The notes under the pieces: generated by a model | Databases searched by the model: none | The model's input: the letters and a program-made list of their open reading frames with translations, nothing else | Told to the model about the DNA's origin: nothing | Made by a program: the position numbers and the translations under genes | Shown: positions 40,925 through 49,050 of the stretch, in pieces | Layout: each line of letters begins with the position of its first letter | Position numbering within the stretch: the stretch's first letter is position 1 | Assembly: GCA_947259165.1 (NCBI GenBank) | Contig: CAMYKY010000063.1 | Span: 1-54,028, forward strand | From: an uncultured Acidobacteriota bacterium | Lineage (GTDB): Bacteria > Acidobacteriota > Vicinamibacteria > Marinacidobacterales > SMYC01 | Direction: 5' to 3' | Length of the DNA: 54,028 bases

Positions 40925-41914
40925 GTGATTGACACCATCTACGTCGAGGAGGGGGTAGCGACTCACCCCCTTACCGAATCGATCCTCGGGCGGTTTCGCG
41001 ACGCGGTCACGGTTCCCGTGACTCGATACGGCGAAGTGTTCAATCGCAATCACCAGAGCCTCCGGCTGCAGAAGGCAAAGCCTTCCTTGATCCTCGCGGA
41101 GAAGCTCGGCAATCAGGTGTTGCCTGCGCCAGAGGGCTACGGTATCGGGAGTGGAAAGAACTTCTACTTTTCCCACGTTTTGAATTGCCTCTGCGACTGC
41201 CGCTATTGTTTCTTGCAGGGCATGTATCGCTCCGCCCACTATGTTTTGTTCGTGAACTATGAGGATTTCCAGGAAACGATCGCGTCGACGCTCGACGCGG
41301 ATCCGGACCAAGACGTCTATTTCTTCTCGGGCTACGACGGTGACAGCCTCGCCCTCGATGCGATTACAGGATTCGTCGACAGCTTCGTCCCGCTTTTCGC
41401 GCGCCACCCTCGCGCCTTCCTCGAGCTTCAAACCAAGTCCGCCACCATTCGGTCACTCCTTCAACACGAGCCTGGCGACAACGTCGTGGTCGCTTTCAGC
41501 TTCGCCCCCAACGCAGCCGGCAAGGCGCTCGAGCACGGCGTCCCGCCGCTCGAAGCTCGCGTGAGCGCAATGCAAAAGCTCACCGAGCGCGGCTACCGTT
41601 TGGGACTTCGATTCGACCCCTTGCTGTATACAACCGGCTATCGTGAGCAGTATCAGGAGCTGTTCGAGGCGATCTTCCCGAGACTCGAGATCGCCAGTCT
41701 CCACTCGGTGAGCTTCGGCCCGTTTCGCGTGCCGCGCGACTACTTTCAGCGGATGGCGAAGCTCTATCCGGAAGAGAGGCTCTTTGCGGGTATCGAGCCG
41801 TCGGGGCCGATGGTGTCGTACCCGCCGGAGCTGGAAGCCGAGATGAGGTCGTATTGCGAAGCCGAGCTGAAGCTCTTCGTGCCGGCTGAGATTTTGTTTC
41901 CGTGCCGGGTCTAA
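40925..41914 (+). CDS. Spore photoproduct lyase-family radical SAM protein
   Basis: 329 aa. The N-terminus contains IYVEEGVATHPLTESILGRF and LLAEKLGNQVLP-type sequence (SLILAEKLGNQVLPAPEGYGIG). The radical SAM cluster is NCLCDCRYCFLQG (C-x3-C-x2-C), followed by YFFSGYDGDSLALDAITGFV, VVAFSFAPNAAGKALEHGVPP, GYRLGLRFDPLLYTTGYREQYQELFEAIFP and SVSFGPFRVPRDYF. This matches SPL-family proteins found in many non-spore-formers. True SPL repairs the spore thymine dimer; the role in a non-sporulating host is unclear. It follows TauE by 15 bp, on the same strand. Confidence 0.85.
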   Translation: MIDTIYVEEGVATHPLTESILGRFRDAVTVPVTRYGEVFNRNHQSLRLQKAKPSLILAEKLGNQVLPAPEGYGIGSGKNFYFSHVLNCLCDCRYCFLQGMYRSAHYVLFVNYEDFQETIASTLDADPDQDVYFFSGYDGDSLALDAITGFVDSFVPLFARHPRAFLELQTKSATIRSLLQHEPGDNVVVAFSFAPNAAGKALEHGVPPLEARVSAMQKLTERGYRLGLRFDPLLYTTGYREQYQELFEAIFPRLEIASLHSVSFGPFRVPRDYFQRMAKLYPEERLFAGIEPSGPMVSYPPELEAEMRSYCEAELKLFVPAEILFPCRV

Positions 41915-41949
41915 ACCTGGTTCTGAAAGTTAACTCGGAAGCTTGCCCT

Positions 41950-42009
41950 CCGTTCCCGTTCCCGTTCCCGACTAGGAGATGCCGCAGAAGAATCGGGAAC
42001 GGGGACGGA
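41950..42009. repeat. (CCCGTT)n / (GGGAAC) inverted pair, hairpin-forming
   Basis: CCGTTCCCGTTCCCGTTCCCG (about 41950-41970) faces AATCGGGAACGGGGACGG (41991-42008) across about 20 bp, so the two arms can form a long stem. It lies 36 bp after the SPL-like gene stop and may act as its terminator. CGACTAGGAG in the loop also occurs at 5588. Confidence 0.6.
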
Positions 42010-42159
42010 CGAAATTCGTTGCAGAGCAAACAACCGCTTCAACAGTACAGTTTCTTTACAGCCTCGGAGAGGTAAACGGTGTTAAGTCATTCTAGAACAA
42101 CCAGTTAACTGCTCTGAACCATGGCACGAAACTTGTATTACCCAATCCCAGTTGCTCGC

Positions 42160-42444
42160 ATGACAAACTCACGGAGTTGGCTCCCAATCACTCTGATCGC
42201 GCTCTCGGTGCTCGCCATTCCCAGCCTCGCGGCGGCGGATCTCGTGCGTCCACAGTGTAGCGCCGCTCCGGTCACCGCATTGGCGGCGGGTGAAGTCGTC
42301 GAGCTCGTTTTGTCGACCTTGCTCCGAAAAGGTGTCGCCGTGCTGCTCCTCGGAGCCACCAGCGTCGTGAGCCTGCCGTGGCTCGTGGCCGGGATGGCGG
42401 CCGCGGTGCTCTACGTTCCCCAGCGGCTCAAGGCCTGGTGGTAA
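42160..42444 (+). CDS. Small secreted or membrane protein, unknown
   Basis: 94 aa from ATG 42160 (MTNSRSWLPITLIALSVLAIPSLAAA, a good signal peptide); an earlier ATG at 42121 is also in frame. The rest carries a hydrophobic segment (VAVLLLGATSVVSLPWLVAGMAAAVLYV) before a basic end (PQRLKAWW). No known family. Its stop overlaps the end of the convergent gene by 17 bp. Possibly a small two-segment inner-membrane protein. Confidence 0.45.
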   Translation: MTNSRSWLPITLIALSVLAIPSLAAADLVRPQCSAAPVTALAAGEVVELVLSTLLRKGVAVLLLGATSVVSLPWLVAGMAAAVLYVPQRLKAWW

Positions 42445-43276
42445 CACGCTCGAGCTTGTCGTAGACGTCTTCTCTCCAGTACTGCGAGCGGACGTGCTCG
42501 ACGAGCTGCATTCGGTAGCTCTCGGATTCGATCGCGACGAGTTGACGATCCGCCTCGAGCCCGCGCCAATAGGTCTCGTCGGAGGCGCCGCGCCGACTAA
42601 TAAAGGAACGGTACTCACTGTCGTAGTGCAATTGAATCCGCTCCGTGTCGCGAGCTCCCGAGGGTGTCTCGAGGCTTTCGCGCCCCACAAGGGTAGCGCG
42701 CACGGGAACCGTCGAGCCGTCTTCGAGTAGCATCAAGAACTCGCGCGCCGAGCCATCGGAGAAATCAAGAGCTCGCACGAGAAGTGGGACCAACGTCACC
42801 GGGTAGGCGTTCGCTGGTGCGTCGAATCGTTCGCTCTCGTTACCGTAGTCGTCGCTGCGCATCAGGTAGTCGACGCGCCCATCCGCGCCGAAAGCGAGCT
42901 CACGGTATTGATTCGAGCACCAATCGAAACTGGTGTAGGACTGCCTCAACGGCGTCAGATCCGCCTGGGTCGCGTTCACGACGTAGTTACGCTTGTACTG
43001 ATACGAGTTGTCACTTTCGAACTCGTAAAACGCGGCCCACTTGAAGGAGGACACTCGGTCCGTCGCATCGTCTCGAGCCTTGGCTTGACGGACGCGATCG
43101 AAATCGTGCTTCACGAGGTACGTCCCCATGAGAAAGCTCTGGGAGTTAGCCCGGCCGTACTGGTCGGTCTTGCGCTCAACCTGATAGAAAGCGATTTCCG
43201 CCTGGCCATCGTCCCAAACGGCGTTCGCCAGAAAAGCGTCGGCGGCGAGAGCCAGTAACAGCATTGGAAGCACCAT
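42428..43276 (-). CDS. Secreted protein of the family often mislabelled 'septum formation inhibitor Maf'
   Basis: 282 aa from ATG 43276 (MVLPMLLLALAADAFLANA, signal peptide). Recognisable: WDDGQAEIAFYQVERKTDQYG, GTYLVKHDFDRVRQAKA, KWAAFYEFESDNSYQYKRNYVVNATQADLTPLRQSYTSFDWCSNQYREL. I recall similar secreted ~280-300 aa proteins of Bacteroidota and Proteobacteria with GEAEI..Y and a late W.C...Y block, carrying a wrong Maf label; real Maf is a cytoplasmic ITPase-fold enzyme and is not similar. Function unknown. The longer frame to 43342 adds a poor leader. It is divergent from the YigZ-like gene (49 bp). Confidence 0.65.
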   Translation of the reverse strand: MVLPMLLLALAADAFLANAVWDDGQAEIAFYQVERKTDQYGRANSQSFLMGTYLVKHDFDRVRQAKARDDATDRVSSFKWAAFYEFESDNSYQYKRNYVVNATQADLTPLRQSYTSFDWCSNQYRELAFGADGRVDYLMRSDDYGNESERFDAPANAYPVTLVPLLVRALDFSDGSAREFLMLLEDGSTVPVRATLVGRESLETPSGARDTERIQLHYDSEYRSFISRRGASDETYWRGLEADRQLVAIESESYRMQLVEHVRSQYWREDVYDKLERVTTRP

Positions 43277-43325
43277 ATCGTCTCCTTTGCCACCAATATA
43301 GAATGCCAGCCACGAGAAAGATAAC

Positions 43326-43940
43326 GTGACTAGCAGGCCCAACAGTCCCTACGCCATCCCGGCCCGCGAGTCGCGCTTCGAGCACGAGGTCAAGAAAAGC
43401 CGCTTCATCGGCATTGCCAACCACGTCGCCTCAAAGGAGAAGGCGGCGCAGAGCATCGAGGCACTCCGGCAAGAGTTTCCCGATGCGACGCACCACTGCT
43501 GGGCGTACGTTGTGGGAAACCCCGAAACAAGCACGCAGGTGCGTCTCGATGACGACGGTGAGCCATCAGGGACGGCCGGCCGACCGATTCTGAACGTCGT
43601 CCAGCACAAAAACGTCGGCGACATCCTTCTCGTCGTCGTGCGCTATTTCGGCGGGATCAAGCTTGGAGCTGGCGGCCTCGTGCGAGCCTATAGCTCGACC
43701 GCGAGCGGTGTCATGGAAACTCTAGAGGTCTCGATGCGGACGCCGCTCGCACAAGCGCACCTTCGAATCGACTACGCCGAGGAACGACCCATCCGAAGGC
43801 TCTTGCAAGAGCTCGACGTGACCGTGACGACGGTGACGTATGGCGCACAGGTCGAGATGACGATCCGCTTCCCGGAGGCGACCACGGATTCACTCGCGAC
43901 CGCTCTCGCTTCCCAGACGAGCGGCCGCGTGAAACTGTGA
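43326..43940 (+). CDS. yigZ: YigZ/IMPACT-family protein
   Basis: 204 aa from GTG 43326. The UPF0029/IMPACT N-terminal domain is clear: SRFIGIANHVASKEKAAQSIEALRQEFPDATHHCWAYVVG, RLDDDGEPSGTAGRPILNVVQHKNVGDILLVVVRYFGGIKLGAGGLVRAYSSTA. The C-terminal domain (DUF1949-like, IDYAEERPIRRLLQEL) matches the bacterial form. IMPACT/YIH1 regulates Gcn2 in eukaryotes; the bacterial role is not settled. Normal length; standalone with a 46-bp gap to the next gene. Confidence 0.92.
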   Translation: MTSRPNSPYAIPARESRFEHEVKKSRFIGIANHVASKEKAAQSIEALRQEFPDATHHCWAYVVGNPETSTQVRLDDDGEPSGTAGRPILNVVQHKNVGDILLVVVRYFGGIKLGAGGLVRAYSSTASGVMETLEVSMRTPLAQAHLRIDYAEERPIRRLLQELDVTVTTVTYGAQVEMTIRFPEATTDSLATALASQTSGRVKL

Positions 43941-43986
43941 AACGCGTTGCGATATAGTAAGCGCTCCGTCTAACACAGGAGCTACC

Positions 43987-44535
43987 ATGAAAAGCTATCT
44001 CCCGTTCATTTTTGCGCTTGGTACCGCCCTTTGTTGGGGTTTGTACGGTCCGACCCTTGGTAAAGCGCGCCTCGTCGACGCCGATCTCTCCCCGTTCAAG
44101 CCGTACGTCGGCATCGGGTTCGCCTACCTCGTCATCGCTATCATCGGCGGGATGATCGGGATGTGGTACAAAGGCGACAGTTTCTCGCCGTCCGGAGCAT
44201 CTGGGCTTTGGGGTCTAGCGGCTGGCACCCTCGGGGCACTCGGCGCGTTCAGCCTGACTTTGTGTATGTTCAGCGGTGGAGCCCGCATTCCTCATGCGGT
44301 CATGCCCGTGGTTTTCGGAGGCGCGGTGACAATCACCGCGCTCTATACGATCCTCGCGTCCGGAGGACGACTCCAGGCCAACCCGATGCTGTGGGTGGGA
44401 ATTGTCGGCATGTTGGTCTCGGTCGTCATCATTACGATGAACACACCCCACGCGTCACCAGGAGGCGGCGGAGCTCCCCAAACCTCATCACAGGCACCGT
44501 CGCAGACGACCGCTGGAGCGGGACGATCTCCTTGA
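43987..44535 (+). CDS. EamA/DMT-like small membrane protein
   Basis: 182 aa with about five hydrophobic segments (MKSYLPFIFALGTALCWGLYGPTLGKAR, VGIGFAYLVIAIIGGMIGMW, LWGLAAGTLGALGAFSLTLCMF, AVMPVVFGGAVTITALYTIL, WVGIVGMLVSVVIITM) and a Gly/Ser/Thr-rich cytoplasmic or periplasmic tail. The repeats resemble half of an EamA drug/metabolite transporter. The start is clear with an AGGAG before it (about 43978-43982). The TGA (44533-44535) overlaps the TTG start of the next gene. Substrate unknown. Confidence 0.75.
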   Translation: MKSYLPFIFALGTALCWGLYGPTLGKARLVDADLSPFKPYVGIGFAYLVIAIIGGMIGMWYKGDSFSPSGASGLWGLAAGTLGALGAFSLTLCMFSGGARIPHAVMPVVFGGAVTITALYTILASGGRLQANPMLWVGIVGMLVSVVIITMNTPHASPGGGGAPQTSSQAPSQTTAGAGRSP

Positions 44536-45179
44536 CGGAACCGCGCCCTCTGTTCTGCTGGTTCGACACGGAGTACACCACTCTCGAGCTGGAGCGAGCC
44601 CAACTTCTCCAAGTGGCGTTGATCGTGTCGGACGACGGCCTAAAACCGATCCCGCAGCAGCCTGCGGGCATCCCCCCGAAGCTTCTTCGGAAAGACGGGA
44701 TGTCAGCATGCCTGAAGCCGCCTCCGCGTAGTGAAATGTCGGAGCACGTTCTGGAGAACTATCAGCCCTTGCTGGCGCGGTGCAAACAGGAAGGGCATTC
44801 CGTCGATGAAATCGACACTTATCTCTCACTCTACTTGGACAGCTTCGCCGAAACCCGTGATGAGAACATTCGGGCGCGGCCGACGCTTGCCGGCAACAGC
44901 ATCTACGCGGACTATTTTCTCGTGCGGAAGTTCCTACCCAAGTTCCTTTCGCACTTGAGCTACCGACTCTTTGACGTGACGACGATGAAGCTCGAATGGC
45001 GTTTCCACCATCGCGGCCCGAAATTCGAGAAGCTCGGCAACTCCGAAAACATTCGAAGCTACTATCGCGGCAACGACGACATCGTAGGCGACAAACATGA
45101 CGCGTACTACGACGTGCAGGCATCGATGGCCGAGCTAGCCCACTACCGTTCCCAATTCGTGAGAATCCAAAAGGACTGA
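44532..45179 (+). CDS. Oligoribonuclease-family DEDDh 3'-5' exonuclease
   Basis: 215 aa from TTG 44532, overlapping the upstream TGA (TTGA). Exonuclease motifs: FCWFDTEYTTLE (Asp12 and Glu14), ARPTLAGNSIYADYFLVRKFLPKFLSHLSYRLFDVTTM (middle Asp with N/Y), and HDAYYDVQASMAELAHYR (His and final Asp). Orn degrades 2-5-nt RNAs and pGpG. It is about 35 residues longer than E. coli Orn, with an insert at about 45-70 (IPQQPAGIPPKLLRKDGMSA). The N-terminal part of the longer open frame (44163 on) is a shadow of the membrane gene. Followed after 1 bp by the aminopeptidase gene. Confidence 0.8.
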   Translation: MTEPRPLFCWFDTEYTTLELERAQLLQVALIVSDDGLKPIPQQPAGIPPKLLRKDGMSACLKPPPRSEMSEHVLENYQPLLARCKQEGHSVDEIDTYLSLYLDSFAETRDENIRARPTLAGNSIYADYFLVRKFLPKFLSHLSYRLFDVTTMKLEWRFHHRGPKFEKLGNSENIRSYYRGNDDIVGDKHDAYYDVQASMAELAHYRSQFVRIQKD

Positions 45180-45180
45180 C

Positions 45181-46563
45181 ATGAACCTGGTCGAGACTCA
45201 AAGCGAGGCATCGATTCCCGTTCGCCCACTTCGCGCGGACGCACTGGCAGCTTGGTTGGAGCTCCAGCCAGAAACCGTGCAACGCTGGATCGCGTCGACA
45301 GGCTTCAAGGCCGATGCGGGAACAACATGCCTCGTCCCCGGAGGCGACGGAGCCGCTCGCGAGGTCCTCTTAGGAATGGGCGACGCGTCGGGGGCTATGT
45401 GGGATTTTGCGGACCTTCCCAGAGCGCTTCCTGCTCACGCCTTCCACATGGAGGGCGAGCTTTCCACGGAACAAGCGAACAACGCGGCCCTCGGTTGGGC
45501 TCTCGGGACTTATCGGTTCGACCATCTCAAGAAGAAGGATGACAAGAGCCGCGCCGTTTTGGCTTGGCCGAGTGCGTGCGATCGCCGCCGCGTCGAATCC
45601 GCCGCGCGGGCTACGTTCCTGGTCCGGGATTTGATCAACGCCCCGGCGTCCGACATGGGGCCCGCGGATCTCGCCGACTCCGCCCGAGCGACGGCCGAAA
45701 GCCATGGCGGCACGGTTCAGATCATCGTCGGCGACGAGCTCCTCCAACAAGGCTTTCCCGCAATCCACGCCGTAGGCCGCGCCGCGTCCCCAGAGCGCGC
45801 ACCGCGGCTCGTCGACGTCACCTGGGGCGAGCCTTCGAACCCCAAGGTAACGCTGGTCGGCAAAGGCGTGTGTTTCGACAGCGGCGGACTCGACCTGAAG
45901 TCCCCTGCCCACATGAAGCTCATGAAAAAAGACATGGGGGGTGGGGCGCACGTGCTCGGGGTCGCCCGCATGATTATGGACGCGAAGCTCCCGATCCGCT
46001 TACGGGTTCTCGTCCCCGCGGTCGAAAATAGCGTGTCGGACTCGGCGCTTCGTCCCCTCGACGTCGTTCCGACTCGTAAGGGAACGACGATCGAAATCGG
46101 AAACACGGACGCCGAAGGCCGCGTGATCCTGGCCGACGCTCTCACCGAAGCGTCGAGCGACACTCCCGAGCTGCTCATCGACATGGCCACTTTAACCGGC
46201 GCTGCGCGCATCGCTCTTGGCGCCGAGCTCCCCGCGCTCTTCTCGAACGACGACGAAACCGCGGAGGCGCTTCTCGCCCATGGCGAGCGGGAGTCGGACC
46301 CCCTGTGGCGGATGCCGCTATTCAAACCTTACCGGAAGTTTATCGACGGCAAAGTCGCGGACCTCACGAACTCCGCCGATAGCCCTCTCGGTGGCTCAAT
46401 CACCGCGGCGCTGTTTCTTCAAGAGTTCGTGGGACCCGATATCTCGTGGGTGCACATCGACGTCATGGCCTGGAACACGAGGTCCCGCCCCGGTAGACCC
46501 GAAGGCGGTGAAGCGATGGGGATGCGTGCGGTCTATGCGCTCATCGAGGAGCGATTTTCTTGA
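45181..46563 (+). CDS. M17 leucyl aminopeptidase family protein
   Basis: 460 aa. The metal and catalytic motifs of the M17 C-terminal domain are all present: GKGVCFDSGGLDLKSPAHMKLMKKDMGGGA and the signature NTDAEGRVILADAL, with MATLTGAARIALG and SADSPLGGSITAALFLQEFV further on. The N-terminal ~160 residues are shorter than in E. coli PepA. It releases N-terminal residues from peptides in the cytoplasm. Probably in one operon with the exonuclease (1 bp gap). Its end overlaps the convergent TPR-like frame by 23 bp. Confidence 0.9.
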   Translation: MNLVETQSEASIPVRPLRADALAAWLELQPETVQRWIASTGFKADAGTTCLVPGGDGAAREVLLGMGDASGAMWDFADLPRALPAHAFHMEGELSTEQANNAALGWALGTYRFDHLKKKDDKSRAVLAWPSACDRRRVESAARATFLVRDLINAPASDMGPADLADSARATAESHGGTVQIIVGDELLQQGFPAIHAVGRAASPERAPRLVDVTWGEPSNPKVTLVGKGVCFDSGGLDLKSPAHMKLMKKDMGGGAHVLGVARMIMDAKLPIRLRVLVPAVENSVSDSALRPLDVVPTRKGTTIEIGNTDAEGRVILADALTEASSDTPELLIDMATLTGAARIALGAELPALFSNDDETAEALLAHGERESDPLWRMPLFKPYRKFIDGKVADLTNSADSPLGGSITAALFLQEFVGPDISWVHIDVMAWNTRSRPGRPEGGEAMGMRAVYALIEERFS

Positions 46564-46789
46564 GGACCGATTTGAATCGCGACAAGACGCCGGGTTGTTT
46601 TAGTTTTTGCCGCACGCGCGAGTGACTCGGATCGAGCAATACCACCTTCCGGAATTCGGTCATCGCATCCTGGTCGCGGCCTCGTCGCCCATAGAGCTCG
46701 CCGAGCAGGTAGTGAGCGTCGCTGTCGCTATCCTCGAAACGGAATTGCCCTCGATCGAGTGAAAACAAGAAAGTAACGATCGCGCGCAC
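46541..46789 (-). CDS. Short TPR protein or TPR gene remnant
   Basis: 82 aa containing one clear TPR pair, DSDAHYLLGELYGRRGRDQDAMTEFRKVVLLDPSHSRVRQKLK, then a basic tail. Such a C-terminal TPR block normally closes a longer protein, so this could be the end of a decayed gene, although the frame opens with ATG 46789 and no clear upstream half is seen. It overlaps the convergent aminopeptidase by 23 bp. Small scaffold protein or remnant. Confidence 0.4.
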   Translation of the reverse strand: MRAIVTFLFSLDRGQFRFEDSDSDAHYLLGELYGRRGRDQDAMTEFRKVVLLDPSHSRVRQKLKQPGVLSRFKSVLKKIAPR

Positions 46790-46919
46790 TCTGATGCAAA
46801 GCCAACGCCAAACCGTTCAGATCCGAAACCTGTTGCCTCTCGCTAACTTAGTGCGGTCACTTCCTGAGGAATGCAGGGATTTTCCCTACGCCGATGCGCC
46901 GAGAAGAGGAGGTCGAAGA

Positions 46920-47900
46920 CTACTTGGCCCAGCTATTTCGGATCACACGCCGCATTCTTGGCGTCGCGAGTTGGAAGTTACGGCCGACACTACGGGGGGG
47001 CACGAACCATTTCCAAAGGAAGACGCCGAGCACGGTTGGCTCGCTCTCGATCGCCGCGAGTGCTATCTTCATGCACCTTTCTTGCACATCCCGGGCACCT
47101 TCATCGTCCGTTTGGTAGTCCCAGGGTCGAAGCGGTGCGTGGTAGGCCTGATTGTAGCCAAGCTCAGTAAAGACGATCGATTTGTTCTGCTCGCGGGCGA
47201 ACACAGAGAGTTTCACCATCCACCGCTCCCACCCAGCGCGGATCGCAACCTCACTCGAGTTCGCCTCGTCCGTCAACGGGAAGTACGCCTGGATCCCAAT
47301 CACGTCCAGAGCGTCCCAGAACGTCACCCGTTCGAAATCGTCCCAGTTCGCGGCGTAGGTCAACGGAACGTCGGTCACTCTCCGAACGTTTTCGATGAGC
47401 TTACGCCAGCGCAACTGTTGAGCCTCGGTACGACGCAGCTCTGTGCCGACGACGAGACCATCGGCGTCTTTCGTCCAACGCGCAATCTGCAGGATGAACG
47501 CTTCGTAGTCATTCCAGAATCGATCCCACTCGGGCTCGGTCTCGAACCCAATCTCACCGCGCCACTCGAACGGTGAGCGCCAGTACGCCAGGTGCGGCTT
47601 GATGAGAATCTTTACGCCGGCAGCTTTCGCTTCACGGATGGGTCGAGTGAGATGCTGTGGAGGTTCACTGCCAGTAGAACGCATACGAACGCGACCGTCG
47701 GCGCCAATGCTGGCATAGGGGTGGATCGCGACCCAATTGGCTCCGACCGCTTGGATCTCACTCAGGGCTTCGGGCATTTGATCCGAGCCCCAATCCTGGC
47801 CTCCGCGATGGGTCGAAACCGTCACACCGCGAATAGGCGCTTCCTCCTCAGCGCTCGACACCGAAGCCAAGAACAAGAGTCCAACAATGACACCGTGCAT
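46920..47900 (-). CDS. Secreted glycoside hydrolase-like TIM-barrel protein (GH113-like)
   Basis: 326 aa from ATG 47900 (MHGVIVGLLFLASVSSA, signal peptide). Barrel features: IRGVTVSTHRGGQDWGS, IQAVGANWVAIHPYASI, REAKAAGVKILIKPHLAYWR, ADGLVVGTELRRTEAQ (a Glu in the acid/base position), VIGIQAYFPL and KSIVFTELGYNQAYHAPLRPW (candidate nucleophile Glu), LGVFLWKWFV. Pattern and size fit GH113-like enzymes (beta-mannanase group), though activity is unproven. The frame upstream to 48065 runs through the GAACGG repeat and is not part of the protein. It could act in the periplasm on oligosaccharides. Confidence 0.8.
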   Translation of the reverse strand: MHGVIVGLLFLASVSSAEEEAPIRGVTVSTHRGGQDWGSDQMPEALSEIQAVGANWVAIHPYASIGADGRVRMRSTGSEPPQHLTRPIREAKAAGVKILIKPHLAYWRSPFEWRGEIGFETEPEWDRFWNDYEAFILQIARWTKDADGLVVGTELRRTEAQQLRWRKLIENVRRVTDVPLTYAANWDDFERVTFWDALDVIGIQAYFPLTDEANSSEVAIRAGWERWMVKLSVFAREQNKSIVFTELGYNQAYHAPLRPWDYQTDDEGARDVQERCMKIALAAIESEPTVLGVFLWKWFVPPRSVGRNFQLATPRMRRVIRNSWAK

Positions 47901-47947
47901 CCCGACACAATAGCAAGAATGCGTGAATCTGCGCTGAGGCTTTCCTA

Positions 47948-48019
47948 CCCGTTCCCGTGTGCGCGCCCGATTAAGAAATTCCGGATTCAGTCGAGAACGG
48001 GAACGGGGACGAGAACGGG
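47948..48019. repeat. CCCGTTCCCG / GAACGGGAACGGGG inverted arrays
   Basis: CCCGTTCCCGTGTGCGCGCCCG (47949-47970) faces GAGAACGGGAACGGGGACGAGAACGGG (47993-48019). Same hexamer class as at 41950. Located between two minus-strand genes, close to the dehydratase stop (48034). Confidence 0.6.
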
Positions 48020-48033
48020 CCCAAGAAAAAGGA

Positions 48034-48999
48034 CTACCCAGCCACGACCCGGGCCAACGTATCAACGCTGACTTTCTTGCCGCTCACAACTAGCACGACC
48101 GTCTGGCCGCGGTACCGGGTGGGATTCGCGAGAAAGGCAGCGATCGATAGCGCCGCAGCCCCTTCGATGAGCAAGTAATGCTTCTCGATCATGAATCGCA
48201 TCGCCGAAGCTATCGCGCTTTCGTCCAGCAGAGCGAATTCGTCGATAACGCGCTGGCAGATCGAGAATGTGATCGCATCGGGCTCGATACCGCCGGCGGT
48301 ACCGTCCGAAAGCGTTGGCGTCGACTCGAGATCCACAATCTTACCCGCTTTCACAGACTCCGCCATGACGCAAGAGTTCATCGGCTGGCAACCGACGACA
48401 TGAATCGACGCGTCCCTCGTTTTCAAGTACCCGGCGACTCCAGCGACCAGGCCGCCGCCGCCGACAGGAACGAAAATCGCGCCGATGGGGTCGGCTTGGC
48501 GCTCGATCTCGAGCGCGATCGTTCCTTGACCCCCGATGACTTTCGGATCGCTGTACGGGGAGACGTAGGTGAGGCCCTCTTTCACAGCGGCTTTCTTCGC
48601 TTCGAGCTCCCCAACGACCGAGTCCTGCCCCACGAAGCGAAGCTCTACGCCGTACGGCGACAACGCCTCGACTTTCGCCTTGGCTACGGTCTCGGGCAAA
48701 TAGATGATGCCCTCGCCGCCAAACTCGTGCAGGGTGTACGCGACGGCAGCCGCGTGATTGCCGGATGACGCGGTCACCACCGGCCGGACTCGCTCCTCCG
48801 GACTCAGCGAAAGGATCTTGTTCATCGCGCCGCGGAGCTTGAACGAACCGGAGAGCTGCTGGCTTTCTAGCTTGAGATAGACCTCGGCTCCACCCAGCTC
48901 ACTTAGAAACGGCGAGTGCTCGAGCGGCGTCTCCCGCACGTAAGGTCGGATCGTTTCTTCCGCCCTCTGGACTTCCGCAACGACCTCATCTTCGCGCAT
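48034..48999 (-). CDS. Threonine/serine dehydratase, PLP fold type II
   Basis: 321 aa from ATG 48999. PLP lysine in QLSGSFKLRGAMNK, the phosphate loop VPVGGGGLVAGVAGYL, and TASSGNHAAAVAYTL. No C-terminal ACT domain, so it is the catabolic, short type (TdcB-like) or a serine racemase-like enzyme rather than feedback-controlled IlvA. It would convert threonine to 2-oxobutyrate and ammonia. The upstream frame to 49329 is antisense to the P5C dehydrogenase gene and not part of it. Divergent from that gene with 51 bp between starts. Confidence 0.87.
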   Translation of the reverse strand: MREDEVVAEVQRAEETIRPYVRETPLEHSPFLSELGGAEVYLKLESQQLSGSFKLRGAMNKILSLSPEERVRPVVTASSGNHAAAVAYTLHEFGGEGIIYLPETVAKAKVEALSPYGVELRFVGQDSVVGELEAKKAAVKEGLTYVSPYSDPKVIGGQGTIALEIERQADPIGAIFVPVGGGGLVAGVAGYLKTRDASIHVVGCQPMNSCVMAESVKAGKIVDLESTPTLSDGTAGGIEPDAITFSICQRVIDEFALLDESAIASAMRFMIEKHYLLIEGAAALSIAAFLANPTRYRGQTVVLVVSGKKVSVDTLARVVAG

Positions 49000-49050
49000 A
49001 CCCACTATTCTAGTTAAAATGCGACCCTCTACAAGAAGGAGGAGCACAAC

